From Roseateles koreensis (GTDB lineage Bacteria > Pseudomonadota > Gammaproteobacteria > Burkholderiales > Burkholderiaceae_C), in NCBI RefSeq assembly GCF_028595305.1, contig NZ_JAQQXS010000003.1, positions 186,001 through 250,000 on the forward strand: DNA of 64,000 nt, written 5' to 3'. A program made the position numbers and the translations under genes. Below the pieces are notes generated by a model, which saw nothing but the letters and a program-made list of their open reading frames with translations, was not told the DNA's origin and did not search any database. Below are positions 19,329 through 27,762 of this stretch, piece by piece. How positions within the stretch are numbered: position 1 is the first letter of the stretch; each line of letters opens with the position of its first letter.

Positions 19329-19405
19329 CGGGGCGTAGCGCAGCCTGGTAGCGCATCTGCTTTGGGAGCAGAGGGTCGCGAGTTCGAATCCCGCCGCCCC
19401 GACCA
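19329..19405 (+). tRNA. tRNA-Pro (anticodon TGG)
   Basis: A 77-base cloverleaf with encoded CCA. The acceptor stem CGGGGCG (19329-19335) pairs with CGCCCCG (19395-19401). The anticodon stem TCTGC/GCAGA holds the loop TTTGGGA, giving anticodon TGG. The T arm contains GTTCGAATC. An AT-rich upstream region has a -10-like TAGAAT at 19311-19316, but no convincing -35 at standard spacing. A terminator follows at 19421. Confidence 0.97.
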
Positions 19406-19420
19406 AGAACTGAATGATCA

Positions 19421-19456
19421 ACCCGTTGCAGGCCATCGCTTGCAACGGGTTTTTTC
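19421..19456 (+). terminator. Intrinsic terminator after tRNA-Pro
   Basis: A perfect 10-bp stem, ACCCGTTGCA (19421-19430) with TGCAACGGGT (19441-19450), and a 10-base loop are followed by a run of six T. It ends the single-tRNA transcript before the OPT transporter gene. Confidence 0.85.
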
Positions 19457-19632
19457 ATATCTGAAGCGAAGAAATTGATCGAGTGAGCGGTGTGGGTTTT
19501 CTCGCCTATCGCATCAACCCTTGGATATCGATACTGTGCCGCTGTGGGTTTACCGACCCAAGACGCACGACGGCTCCCAACGAGCCTCTCAAGGATAGGC
19601 CACCACAATGGCCCTCAACCTAGAACAATGAC

Positions 19633-21624
19633 ATGGCAATTCAACAGCTGACTGAAGAGCAGATTCGCGATTGGACGCGGGCGCAAAAAGACGAATGGTG
19701 GTTTCGCAATATCTACCGCGGTGACATGCCTCAACTGACCTTGCGGTCGGCTTTCACGGGTTTTCTGCTTGGTGCGGTGTTGGCGGCCACGTCTTTGTAC
19801 ATCGGCGGCAAAACGGGCATCGGCATCGGCGTTGGCCTGACTTCGGTGATCCTGTCATTTGCCCTGTTTCGGGCATTGAGCAGCAGTGGCCTGACCCGCG
19901 ACTACACCATTCTTGAGAACAACTGCACGCAGTCCATCGCCACGGCGGCGGGCTATGCGGTGGCGCCGCTCTATTCGAGCTTGGCGGCCTATATGTTGAT
20001 CACCGATCGCATCATTCCCTGGTGGCAGATGATGATCTGGATCATTGTTGTCGCCATTCTGGGTGTGCTGGTGGCCTTCCCGATGAAGCGCCGTTTCATC
20101 AATGAAGAGCAACTGCCGTTTCCCGAGGGGCGCGCCAGCGGTGTGGTGCTGGACTCTTTGTACAACGGCGATGCGGGCGAGGGCGTGTTCAAGGCGCGCT
20201 TACTGGGTTGGGTAGCCGGTGCCACGGCCTTGTACCAGGCGTCGGTGAGCGATGGCTGGATGAAGGTGCTGCAGTTCAAGCTGTTGCGCATGGACCAGTG
20301 GGCCGGTATGAAAGAGCCTTGGACGCTGCATGAGCGTTTGGACACCTACTATTACCAGGCTGCCGTGAAGGCAGATTTATGGATTCCCAAAATCCTCGGC
20401 ACCGACATCCGTGCCCTGGGCTTGCGCTTCACGCTCGACGCGGCCATGGTGGGCGTGGGCGGTTTGATGGGTATGGCGGTGGCGACCAGTGTGTTGCTGG
20501 GCGGTTTCATCAACTTCGTGATTCTTGCGCCGCTGATGATTCAAGCCGGCGACATCGTTCAACGTGTAACAGCCAACGGCACCACTGTGCCGATTTCGCG
20601 CGCTGAAATTGTCAATCAATGGTCCATGTGGTGGGGCGTGACCATGATGGTGGTTGGCGCGTTGGTGGGGCTGCTGTCCAAGCCTGAGTTGTTCACCAGC
20701 GCGTTCAAGAACCTGGGCAAGTCAAAGACGCCTATTGCCGCTTCGGGGGCGGACTTGCTGGCGGACATTGAGGTGCCGCTGTGGGTGTCTTATGTCGGCG
20801 TACCGATTTTCAGTGGGCTGGGTGCCTGGGCAACGCATGCCTTCTTCGGCGTACCTTGGCTGCTGGCCCTGGTGTCGCTGCCCTTGATTTTTGTGCTGAC
20901 CGTGATCTGCACCAATGCCATGGCGCTCACCTCTTGGACACCTACGGGTGCTCTGGCCAAGATCACGCAATTCACCATGGGGGCGATCGACCGCAGCAAT
21001 CCAGCCAGCAACCTGTTGCCCGCTGGCATGACCTCCGAGGTGGCCTCTAATGCGGCCAATTTGTTGTCTGACATCAAGCCTGGCTATATGTTGGGAGGCA
21101 AGCCGCGTCATCAGGCTATGGGTCATGTGATCGGCATCCTCGCGGGCGTGCTGGCTTGCGTGCCTTTGTACTTCTTGCTGTTCTTGCCGGCAGATGCCCA
21201 GGGCTTGCGTTCAACCTCGACCTTGGTCTCCGAGCAGTTTGCCATGCCTGCCGCGTTGCAATGGAAGGGCGTGGCTGAAATCATTGCCAAGGGCTTGAAG
21301 GGCCTGCCGCCCTCCGCCTTGGTGGCGATGCTGGTGGCCGGGGTGAGTGCCGCAGCGATCGAGATTGCCCGCATCGTTTTCAAGGGCCGCTTCCCCTTGT
21401 CGGCGGTGTCCATTGGCTTGGGCGTGGTGCTGCCGCCGGAGTCAGTTTTTGCGATGTGGCTGGGCGCTGCTTTGTTCTGGTGGATGGGCTTGCGCAACAA
21501 GACGTCAGGCACCTCGGGGCATCGGTTTTGGGTGGAGGGCTGCGAGCCCATTTGCGCCGGCCTGATCTCGGGTGCCGCACTGATGGGTATCGGCAACGCC
21601 ATCATCAACGTGATGCTGGGCTGA
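19633..21624 (+). CDS. Oligopeptide transporter, OPT superfamily
   Basis: A 663-residue integral membrane protein with about 15-16 membrane helices, in the OPT/YSL family of proton-coupled transporters for small peptides or metal chelates. Family-typical stretches are LENNCTQSIATAAGYA (about 96-111), PFPEGRASGVVL near residue 165, and a C-terminal PPESVFAMWLGAALFWW. The substrate cannot be deduced. It lies between two tRNA genes and appears to be its own transcription unit. A GC-rich inverted repeat (21627-21643) follows its stop without a T run. Confidence 0.9.
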   Translation: MAIQQLTEEQIRDWTRAQKDEWWFRNIYRGDMPQLTLRSAFTGFLLGAVLAATSLYIGGKTGIGIGVGLTSVILSFALFRALSSSGLTRDYTILENNCTQSIATAAGYAVAPLYSSLAAYMLITDRIIPWWQMMIWIIVVAILGVLVAFPMKRRFINEEQLPFPEGRASGVVLDSLYNGDAGEGVFKARLLGWVAGATALYQASVSDGWMKVLQFKLLRMDQWAGMKEPWTLHERLDTYYYQAAVKADLWIPKILGTDIRALGLRFTLDAAMVGVGGLMGMAVATSVLLGGFINFVILAPLMIQAGDIVQRVTANGTTVPISRAEIVNQWSMWWGVTMMVVGALVGLLSKPELFTSAFKNLGKSKTPIAASGADLLADIEVPLWVSYVGVPIFSGLGAWATHAFFGVPWLLALVSLPLIFVLTVICTNAMALTSWTPTGALAKITQFTMGAIDRSNPASNLLPAGMTSEVASNAANLLSDIKPGYMLGGKPRHQAMGHVIGILAGVLACVPLYFLLFLPADAQGLRSTSTLVSEQFAMPAALQWKGVAEIIAKGLKGLPPSALVAMLVAGVSAAAIEIARIVFKGRFPLSAVSIGLGVVLPPESVFAMWLGAALFWWMGLRNKTSGTSGHRFWVEGCEPICAGLISGAALMGIGNAIINVMLG

Positions 21625-21747
21625 TCGCCGCCGGGCCGGCGGCCCTTGGTCGCTGAGCCGCTTTGCCGTCGCTTCACATGGCGGCGGGCCCCACTGGCAG
21701 GGCCATGGCACAATCACGACCCCGTGAGAACCTTGCTTCTCCGGTGA

Positions 21748-21824
21748 CCGACCATAGCTCAACTGGATAGAGCACCCGCCTTCTAAGCGGGCGGTTGCAA
21801 GTTCGATTCTTGCTGGTCGGGCCA
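21748..21824 (+). tRNA. tRNA-Arg (anticodon TCT)
   Basis: A 77-base cloverleaf with encoded CCA. The acceptor stem CCGACCA (21748-21754) pairs with TGGTCGG. The anticodon stem CCCGC/GCGGG encloses CTTCTAA, so the anticodon is TCT, reading AGA/AGG, which are rare codons in this GC-rich DNA. The T loop TTCGATT is intact. Confidence 0.96.
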
Positions 21825-21896
21825 GATTTCTACCCTTTGCTCCCACCCCGCGCGATTGGCTCGCCCGGCTTTTGAGCTTCCCTGTGAAGGGCAATA

Positions 21897-22598
21897 TCAG
21901 GTGGGCTTGTGCTGCTTGATTTGGGTGTCGCCGAACAAGATTTCGTGCGCCAGGTCATCCTGCAGCGGTTTTCGTTGGTCGGCGAGCACCCGCAGGCCGC
22001 GTTGCACGGCGTGCCGTCCGGCTATTTCGTCAAACCATCCTTTCAGGTGGATGTAGTCATTCAAGGTCACGCCCTGATTTTTCCAGGAGCGCAGCCAGGG
22101 AAAAATGGCGATGTCGGCAATGCTGTAGTCCGGCCCTCCGATGTATTTGCTGACGGCCAGGCGTTTGTTCATCACGCTGTAAAGCCGTTGTGCTTCACTG
22201 GTGTAGCGCTGGATGGCGTAGTCGACTTTTTCTCGGGCGTAGAGACGAAAATGATGCGCTTGGCCGAGCATGGGGCCCACACCGCCCACTTGAAACATCA
22301 GCCATTGCAGTACTTCATATTTTCCACAGGTGTCTTGGGGCAGAAAACGGCCGGTTTTTCCCGCCAGGTAAAGCAGAATGGCGCCTGACTCGAAAAGATG
22401 GATCGGCTGGCCGTCCGGACCATCGCTGTCCACCAAGGCTGGAATCTTGTTGTTGGGGCTGAGCGCCAGAAATTTGGGTTCAAATTGGGCGCCAGCGCCG
22501 ATGTCCACGGGGATCACCTTATAGGGCAGACCGCATTCTTCCAACATGATGTGAACTTTGTGACCATTGGGCGTCGCCCATGAGTAAAGATCAAGCAT
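21897..22598 (-). CDS. yfcG: YfcG-type glutathione S-transferase (disulfide-bond reductase)
   Basis: The product is 233 residues. It has a thioredoxin-like GST N-domain (about 1-90) with SWATPNGHKVHIMLEE, where TPNG is the glutathione-handling motif of the Nu-class enzymes YfcG and YghU, then SPNNKIPALVD and FESGAILLYLA. The helical C-domain contains VGGVGPMLGQAHHF and YSIADIAIFPW. E. coli YfcG reduces disulfides with two bound glutathiones and no active cysteine, and the same residues are visible here. The ATG at 22598 with AGGTGG upstream is preferred to the GTG at 22607. Confidence 0.9.
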   Translation of the reverse strand: MLDLYSWATPNGHKVHIMLEECGLPYKVIPVDIGAGAQFEPKFLALSPNNKIPALVDSDGPDGQPIHLFESGAILLYLAGKTGRFLPQDTCGKYEVLQWLMFQVGGVGPMLGQAHHFRLYAREKVDYAIQRYTSEAQRLYSVMNKRLAVSKYIGGPDYSIADIAIFPWLRSWKNQGVTLNDYIHLKGWFDEIAGRHAVQRGLRVLADQRKPLQDDLAHEILFGDTQIKQHKPT

Positions 22599-22697
22599 TG
22601 TTGCCACCTGTCATTTGTTGAAATCTGCTTCTCGGCCGGCGCGGCGTCCTCAACGTGGTGACGCGGCGCCGGCGTACCTGACCCATTGTGCTAGTTC

Positions 22698-23441
22698 ATG
22701 TTTTTAAAGCAAGTTAAACACTGGTTGATTGCCCGAGCAAACGCAGCGCGTTGGCGGCCCATCCACGATTGGGCAGAAAGCCGGGGCGGGCAATTCCGTT
22801 TGGCGCGTGACGGGCAAGGCTTTTTGATTGATCAGTCCAAGGCCACGCCGGGTAGCCTGCGCATTGAATGGGGGGCTTCTCAGCGAGCCTATATCGAGGG
22901 GACAGAACTCCGCATGCGGTGCGCGTTAGGGCTGCACAGTGACCTGCAGATGATGGTGCTGTGCAAGCAATTGATGGAGGTGCTTGAGCGCACCGTGTTC
23001 GAGGCCTACACCGACACCCTCAAAACGCGTGTCGATACCGATACGCCCGAAGAAATGCGCTGGCTGGTGATGTTTCCCAAAGTAAGCAGCATCGAATCCA
23101 AGCTGGTGCGGCAGCGCTTTGGTGCCTTGGGTGTCAACAAGGAGTTGACCACTGAATGGCTGGAGGGCGAGTTGGGTCCGTTGTTGGCCCAGTCCAGTCA
23201 AGATCTGCTACCCGACGGTCACCCCTTCGTTCTCATGACCATGCGTGGCAATGTTTATCTGCGCACGGCCATGGCAGAGCCTTCGCTGGCCAAGATACAG
23301 GCCCTGGTCCGTCTGCTTGAGGCGGCTTGCCGTGAGGCTTCGCGCATCAATAGCAAACTGTCTGATCGCGGGCCCTGGCCCACCACCACCTCGGTGGCCT
23401 GGCACAGTTCCAGCCCCGAAGAGAACTCGCCGCGCCACTGA
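22698..23441 (+). CDS. Hypothetical protein, 247 residues
   Basis: I do not recognise a family. The predicted protein is soluble, with no signal peptide or membrane helix, starting MFLKQVKHWLIARANAARW. The body mixes alpha and beta segments and includes FVLMTMRGNVYLRTAMAEP near residue 180; the last 20 residues are rich in serine and proline. Codon use and GC content look native. It is divergent from yfcG and converges on the phosphotransferase-like gene, 29 bases from it. It is likely a real gene given its length and divergent placement, but the role is unknown. Confidence 0.65.
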   Translation: MFLKQVKHWLIARANAARWRPIHDWAESRGGQFRLARDGQGFLIDQSKATPGSLRIEWGASQRAYIEGTELRMRCALGLHSDLQMMVLCKQLMEVLERTVFEAYTDTLKTRVDTDTPEEMRWLVMFPKVSSIESKLVRQRFGALGVNKELTTEWLEGELGPLLAQSSQDLLPDGHPFVLMTMRGNVYLRTAMAEPSLAKIQALVRLLEAACREASRINSKLSDRGPWPTTTSVAWHSSSPEENSPRH

Positions 23442-23470
23442 AGGACGCGCACGGCGAGTCGGCTGATCGT

Positions 23471-24550
23471 CTATCGGCTTGCCTGCGCAAACTTCCAACC
23501 CAACTCCGCCATCGGGCGCGCACCGGCGCCGGCTTCACGCGCCTGTTGGCTGGCGGCCGTGCCCGCCTCCACGCGCTTGGCAATGCCTTGCAAAATTGCG
23601 GCGATGCGGAACAGGTTGTAGGCCAGATAAAAATTCCAGTCGCGCATCACCAGATCGACATCCGTGCGGCCCGTGCGTTCGCAGTAACGTTGAACGTAAG
23701 CGCGCTCATCCGGAATCCCCAGCGCCGCCAGATCCCTGCCACCCAGGCCCCGCGCCGCACCCGAGGGCTGGATGTGCCAAGACATGCAGTGGTAGCTGAA
23801 GTCGGCAAGGGGGTGCCCCAGCGTGGACAACTCCCAATCCAGCACTGCCTGCACCCGCGGCTCTTCGGGGTGGAACATCAAGTTGTCGAGGCGAAAATCT
23901 CCGTGCACGATGGCCACTTCGCGCTCGTCGCGGGCTGAGTCAGGAATGTGGGCTGGCAGCCATTCAATCAATGCATCCATGGCTGGAATCGGCGCGGTCA
24001 CCGAGGCCAGGTACTGCTTGCTCCAGCGCCCGATCTGCCGCTCGAAATAGTTGCCGGGTTTGCCGTATTGGCTCAGCCCGCAAGCGGCGAAATTGACCGT
24101 GTGCAGCGCCGCGATCACGCGATTCATTTCGTCGTAAATGGCGGCCCGTTGATCGGGCGTCATACTGGGCAATGCTGGGTCCCACAACACGCGTCCAGGC
24201 ATGAACTCCATGATGTAGAAGGCCCGGCCCACGATGGACTCGTCCTCACACAGTGCGAGCATGCGAGGTACCGGCACGTCGCTGTCCGCCAAGGCGCGCA
24301 TGACCGTGAATTCACGCTCAATGGCATGCGCTGAAGGCAGCAGTTTGGCCACCGGCGCAGGTTTGCTGCGCATCACATAGCTGCAGCCCGGCGTGATCAA
24401 TTTGTAGGTGGGATTGGATTGCCCGCCCTTGAACTGCTCGATGCTCAAGGGCCCGGAAAATCCTGCCACATGGGCTTGAAGCCAGGCACCCAATGCCATC
24501 AGATCGAGGGCTTGGGTTGGGGCACGTGTTCCGATGAAGGCGTCGTCCAT
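23471..24550 (-). CDS. Aminoglycoside-phosphotransferase-fold (ACAD10/11-like) protein
   Basis: The product is 359 residues of the APH/choline-kinase fold. The nucleotide loop FKGGQSNPTYKL is near residue 38, the catalytic loop VHGDFRLDNLMFHP near 213, and the metal-binding VLDWELSTLGHPLADFSY follows. This is the subfamily related to the N-terminal domain of ACAD10/11, often linked with acyl-CoA or hydroxy-acid metabolism, not antibiotic resistance. The ATG at 24550 (MDDAFIGTR) is preferred to the open frame up to 24631, which would overlap the next gene. The exact substrate is not known. Confidence 0.85.
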   Translation of the reverse strand: MDDAFIGTRAPTQALDLMALGAWLQAHVAGFSGPLSIEQFKGGQSNPTYKLITPGCSYVMRSKPAPVAKLLPSAHAIEREFTVMRALADSDVPVPRMLALCEDESIVGRAFYIMEFMPGRVLWDPALPSMTPDQRAAIYDEMNRVIAALHTVNFAACGLSQYGKPGNYFERQIGRWSKQYLASVTAPIPAMDALIEWLPAHIPDSARDEREVAIVHGDFRLDNLMFHPEEPRVQAVLDWELSTLGHPLADFSYHCMSWHIQPSGAARGLGGRDLAALGIPDERAYVQRYCERTGRTDVDLVMRDWNFYLAYNLFRIAAILQGIAKRVEAGTAASQQAREAGAGARPMAELGWKFAQASR

Positions 24551-24617
24551 GAATCGCTTTACGTTGTAGTTGAATTGATCGGCAACCCAACAACAGCGAA
24601 AGGCTTGAAGTTGGACC

Positions 24618-25322
24618 TCAGCGGCCGGCAATGGCCAGCAGCGCGTCTTTGCTCAGTACCACCAGTCGCGTCGGCTCCACGCGCACGGCGCCTTGCCGCT
24701 CGAAGCCCTTGAGCTCCTGGTTGACGCGTTGGCGGGAGGCGCCCAGCAGTTGCGCCAGATCTTCTTGTGCCAACTGCAGGCCGATGCGGATTTCTTCCCC
24801 CTGAGGCACGCCGTAGGAGCGAGCCAGCAGCAAAATCTGTTTTGCCAGCCGAGAGGCCAGCGGGCGGGTGTTGAGGTCTTCGACGGTGTCGAACATCAAG
24901 CGAAGCCGCCGGCAGTTCAGCCGCAGCAGCGCGTCGTACAGTTCGGTGTGCTGCTGCAGCAACTCCCGAAAATCGGGGCGCCGCACAATCAGCAAAGTCG
25001 TGTCGCCATGGGTGCTGGCGTCGTGCGTGCGCGGCAAGCCGTCGAACAATGAAATGTCGCCGAACCACGTGCCCGGTTCGACATAGGTGAGGGACACCTG
25101 CTTGCCCGCCAGCGATACCGAGCTCACCCTCACGGCACCCTTGGCCACGCCCAGCCATTCTTCGGCAGATTCGCCCCGGCAGCCCAGCAAAGTGCCATCG
25201 GGCACTCTGCGAACGGAGGCACGGGAAAGGATGTCGTTGCGAAGCGCCGGTGATAGCTTGGAAAACCACGAACCCGTTTCGATATTGCTGCGTTCAGGAA
25301 TTGTAAGAACCGTGGTATTCAT
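24618..25322 (-). CDS. Crp/Fnr family transcriptional regulator
   Basis: The product is 234 residues. The N-terminal cyclic-nucleotide-binding fold (about 20-140) contains EPGTWFGDISLFDGLPRTH, which resembles the phosphate-binding cassette, though the canonical RxS pair for cAMP is not evident, so the ligand is uncertain. The C-terminal Crp-type helix-turn-helix (about 175-225) includes LAQEDLAQLLGASRQRVNQE. It lacks the cysteine set of Fnr. It is divergent from fimV, so it could regulate itself, fimV, or the gene behind it, which starts 67 bases downstream. Confidence 0.88.
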   Translation of the reverse strand: MNTTVLTIPERSNIETGSWFSKLSPALRNDILSRASVRRVPDGTLLGCRGESAEEWLGVAKGAVRVSSVSLAGKQVSLTYVEPGTWFGDISLFDGLPRTHDASTHGDTTLLIVRRPDFRELLQQHTELYDALLRLNCRRLRLMFDTVEDLNTRPLASRLAKQILLLARSYGVPQGEEIRIGLQLAQEDLAQLLGASRQRVNQELKGFERQGAVRVEPTRLVVLSKDALLAIAGR

Positions 25323-25584
25323 GCTGAGTCGCTGATGTGACAGCGGGGCGCTGCCGTGATTTGTCTATTGTCCATGAGCTTGGCGACCGCTGTGCTCGCA
25401 CAGCAGTCTTGGCGTTGGCGTTGGCGCCAGCATAGGCGGGAGTTCATTTCGAAGGGCATCGCGCCGGGACCGGTGTGTCGTTTGAGCACAAATGAAGGGT
25501 AACTCTGCGCCATTTGATCGTCCGTCGAGGCTGGTCGTTCGGATTGGCCATGCTAGAGTGCAAAAAACAAATTCTTACACTGGC

Positions 25585-27723
25585 GTGGACCGGAAACTCG
25601 AAGTGCCTCCTCAACCTTTGCGCGCCCTCGCGTCAGCCTTGTCTGCGCTGGTTTGGCTGTCAACCCTTGGGGTTGGCACCGCAAATGCCCTGGGTGTTGA
25701 TCGCCCCTCCGCGCAATCAGCACTGGGTCAGCCGCTCAGCTTGACCTTTCCTGTGCGCCTGAACGCGGGTGAAAGCCTGAGCGCGGAGTGCGTGCAGGTT
25801 GAGATTTATGCCGGTGAGACGCGCCTGTTGCCGACGCAGTTGCGGGTGCAGTTGCTTGGAGATAGCGAGAGTACGGTGCGGGGCCTGCGAGTGTCGAGCA
25901 CGCAACCTTTGGACGAGCCTATCGTCAACGTGCGCCTCAGCCTCGTGTGCCCCTCCCGATTGACGCGCCAGTACAGCGTGTTGATTGACCCGCCAGACCG
26001 CGCAGGCAACGCCGAGTTGGTCACTGATGATGCGCCGAGTCCGCGCAAATTGTCCCCCGCCATGCAGTCGGCCTTGAGCAATCAGGCGCCTGTTCCTGTA
26101 GCCACGCCTCCGGCGCAGGATCCACGCTCCACCGTGAGCGGTGAGGCGTCTTCAGCATCGCCAACGCCAGCGCCAACGCCAACGCCAACGGTCGCTTCAG
26201 CGAAGGCCCGTCCTCGGCACTCGCAACGAACGACCGAGCTCGCCAAAACCGACAAGTCCGGTTTGTCGGCCAAGTCAGGCGCGCATGAAAAAGCCAAGCT
26301 ACGCTTGGAGCCGCTTGAACCGGCGGCCCCCGCGTTGATGGCGGCAGCAACAGCGTCCGCAGCAGCATTGGCGGCTTCTCAGCCCAGCCCAGCGGCGTCC
26401 GACGGCGCCAATGCTGCCGCGCTGGATCGGCTGCAAAAAGTGGAAGAAGATTTGGCACGCATGCGGCTGGATAAGTTGGAGGCCGAGGCCCGTTTGCAGG
26501 TGCTGCGTGCTCAGCTTGAGGCCGCGCAGCGCGAAGGTTCTCAAGGTACCTGGATGGCGGGGCTTGGCTTGGCCGTGCTCGCCTTGAGTGCTGCTGTTTT
26601 CCATCTCTGGCGCAGCCGCCGTGACGAGCGAGCCATGCGTGACAAGGTGTGGTGGCAGGCGTCGGCTGATGCATCCGTCGCATCAGCGGGTAGCGCAGCC
26701 GCAGTGCAGTCTGTGAGTTCACGCTCGCCTGCGGTGAGCACGGGCTTGCCCACAAAGGCGGCAACTGCGCCTGCCGCCTCTCCTGCAGATTCTTCTGTTG
26801 GCTCCCCCGTTGACCCGTCTGCTGCGTCCGTCGCGGCACGGCCGCTGACGGCAACCGGCGATGACTCGACGCTGGTGCTGCCGTATCGCATGGAGTTCGA
26901 CACCTTGCCCATTCCCGCGCCAAGCGTTGCGGCGAGGCCTTCACAGATTGAGGATTCCAGTTCGGCTGATTCGACCGTTGAGCCTGTAAGTGTTCAGTTA
27001 CTTGCTGATGCTGATGCTGATGCTGAGGTGGCCGCGGCAGCGCCGTCTCCAAACACGTTGCAGCGCACGGATGCTGGGTTGCCCAGCGGGCGTAATCAGC
27101 CGCTCAGCGTTGAGTTGCTGATTGATCTCGAGCAGCAAGTCGACTTCTTCATGGTGCTCGGGCAAATGGAGTCGGCAGCGGATTTGCTGCATGAGCAGAT
27201 TCGCAACGGCAGCGGCAATGCCTTGCCCTATTTGAAGTTGCTGGAAATCTATCAGCAGCAGGGTAACGCGCAAGGGTTCTCCGACATTGCCTCAACTTTC
27301 TCCGTGCGATTCGGCGCCAAGGCTCCGGTCTGGGGTGAGGACATGAACAAGGGCCGGCGCCTTGAGGACTATCCGGACGCCATGCAACTCTTGCAAGTTC
27401 AGTGGGCGGACGCCAATGCCAGCATGGTTACGCTCCAGCAGCTATTGGCTTCAGGTGATGTCGGGGCGGGCGGTTTTGATTTGCCGGCCTACCGCGAATT
27501 GCTGATGCTTTACAGCGTGGCGCGTGATTTGTCCGAGCATGAGGTGCGCAGCGAGGATGTGGATCTGTTCCTGCCGCTTGGCGGGCAAGACAGCCGCAGC
27601 GGCAGTGCTGCTGCGGCGTTGATGGCCACCATGGTCTGGCAGGCACAGCCCAATCCCAACCCCAAGCTCGCAGCGCATGGCGTGGACATCTTGTTGGATG
27701 AACCTTTACCGCCAAAGCACTGA
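25585..27723 (+). CDS. fimV: FimV-like polar/pilus assembly protein
   Basis: About 712 residues from GTG 25585. A signal peptide (LRALASALSALVWLSTLGVG) leads to the FimV-type beginning ALGVDRPSAQSALGQPLSLT and a beta-rich periplasmic domain to about residue 150. A long Ala/Pro/Ser linker with hexanucleotide repeats follows, then a coiled coil (RLQKVEEDLARMRLDKLEAE), one membrane helix (MAGLGLAVLALSAAVFHLW), an acidic cytoplasmic linker, and the C-terminal helical FimV domain (LEQQVDFFMVLGQMESAADLL). No LysM domain is obvious. FimV organises type IV pili and polar complexes. The start is uncertain: ATG 25492 and GTG 25603 (GGAAA upstream) are also in frame. Confidence 0.82.
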   Translation: MDRKLEVPPQPLRALASALSALVWLSTLGVGTANALGVDRPSAQSALGQPLSLTFPVRLNAGESLSAECVQVEIYAGETRLLPTQLRVQLLGDSESTVRGLRVSSTQPLDEPIVNVRLSLVCPSRLTRQYSVLIDPPDRAGNAELVTDDAPSPRKLSPAMQSALSNQAPVPVATPPAQDPRSTVSGEASSASPTPAPTPTPTVASAKARPRHSQRTTELAKTDKSGLSAKSGAHEKAKLRLEPLEPAAPALMAAATASAAALAASQPSPAASDGANAAALDRLQKVEEDLARMRLDKLEAEARLQVLRAQLEAAQREGSQGTWMAGLGLAVLALSAAVFHLWRSRRDERAMRDKVWWQASADASVASAGSAAAVQSVSSRSPAVSTGLPTKAATAPAASPADSSVGSPVDPSAASVAARPLTATGDDSTLVLPYRMEFDTLPIPAPSVAARPSQIEDSSSADSTVEPVSVQLLADADADAEVAAAAPSPNTLQRTDAGLPSGRNQPLSVELLIDLEQQVDFFMVLGQMESAADLLHEQIRNGSGNALPYLKLLEIYQQQGNAQGFSDIASTFSVRFGAKAPVWGEDMNKGRRLEDYPDAMQLLQVQWADANASMVTLQQLLASGDVGAGGFDLPAYRELLMLYSVARDLSEHEVRSEDVDLFLPLGGQDSRSGSAAAALMATMVWQAQPNPNPKLAAHGVDILLDEPLPPKH
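26161..26190 (+). repeat. Hexanucleotide repeat in fimV (Pro-Thr/Ala)
   Basis: Five units of CCAACG (one is CCAGCG) encode PTPAPTPTPT. A second hexanucleotide array, (GCTGAT)3-GCTGAG at 27004-27027, encodes Asp-Ala repeats in the cytoplasmic part. Unit changes keep the frame, so they alter linker length only. Confidence 0.75.
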
Positions 27724-27746
27724 TTCAGGAATTCAGTAATTCAGGG
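27723..27746. repeat. 8-bp tandem repeat between convergent genes
   Basis: Three units, ATTCAGGA, ATTCAGTA and ATTCAGGG, start at the last base of the fimV stop codon and lie in the 39-base gap between fimV and the converging aminotransferase gene. No terminator hairpin is evident in this gap. Confidence 0.45.
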
Positions 27747-27762
27747 AAGCCCTGCCGTGTGA

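Noticed and set aside
19324-19608. Minus-strand 94-residue frame ending in [23 protein letters not shown]-like sequence
   Set aside because: It is the antisense of the tRNA-Pro gene and its terminator; this frame is a well-known false annotation beside tRNA-Pro.
23471-24550. Aminoglycoside resistance gene
   Set aside because: The APH fold is shared by many kinases; motifs match the ACAD10/11-like subfamily and there is no resistance context.
26021-27052. 343-residue minus-strand frame opposite fimV
   Set aside because: Composition of an antisense frame of an Ala/Ser/Pro-rich gene; no motif.
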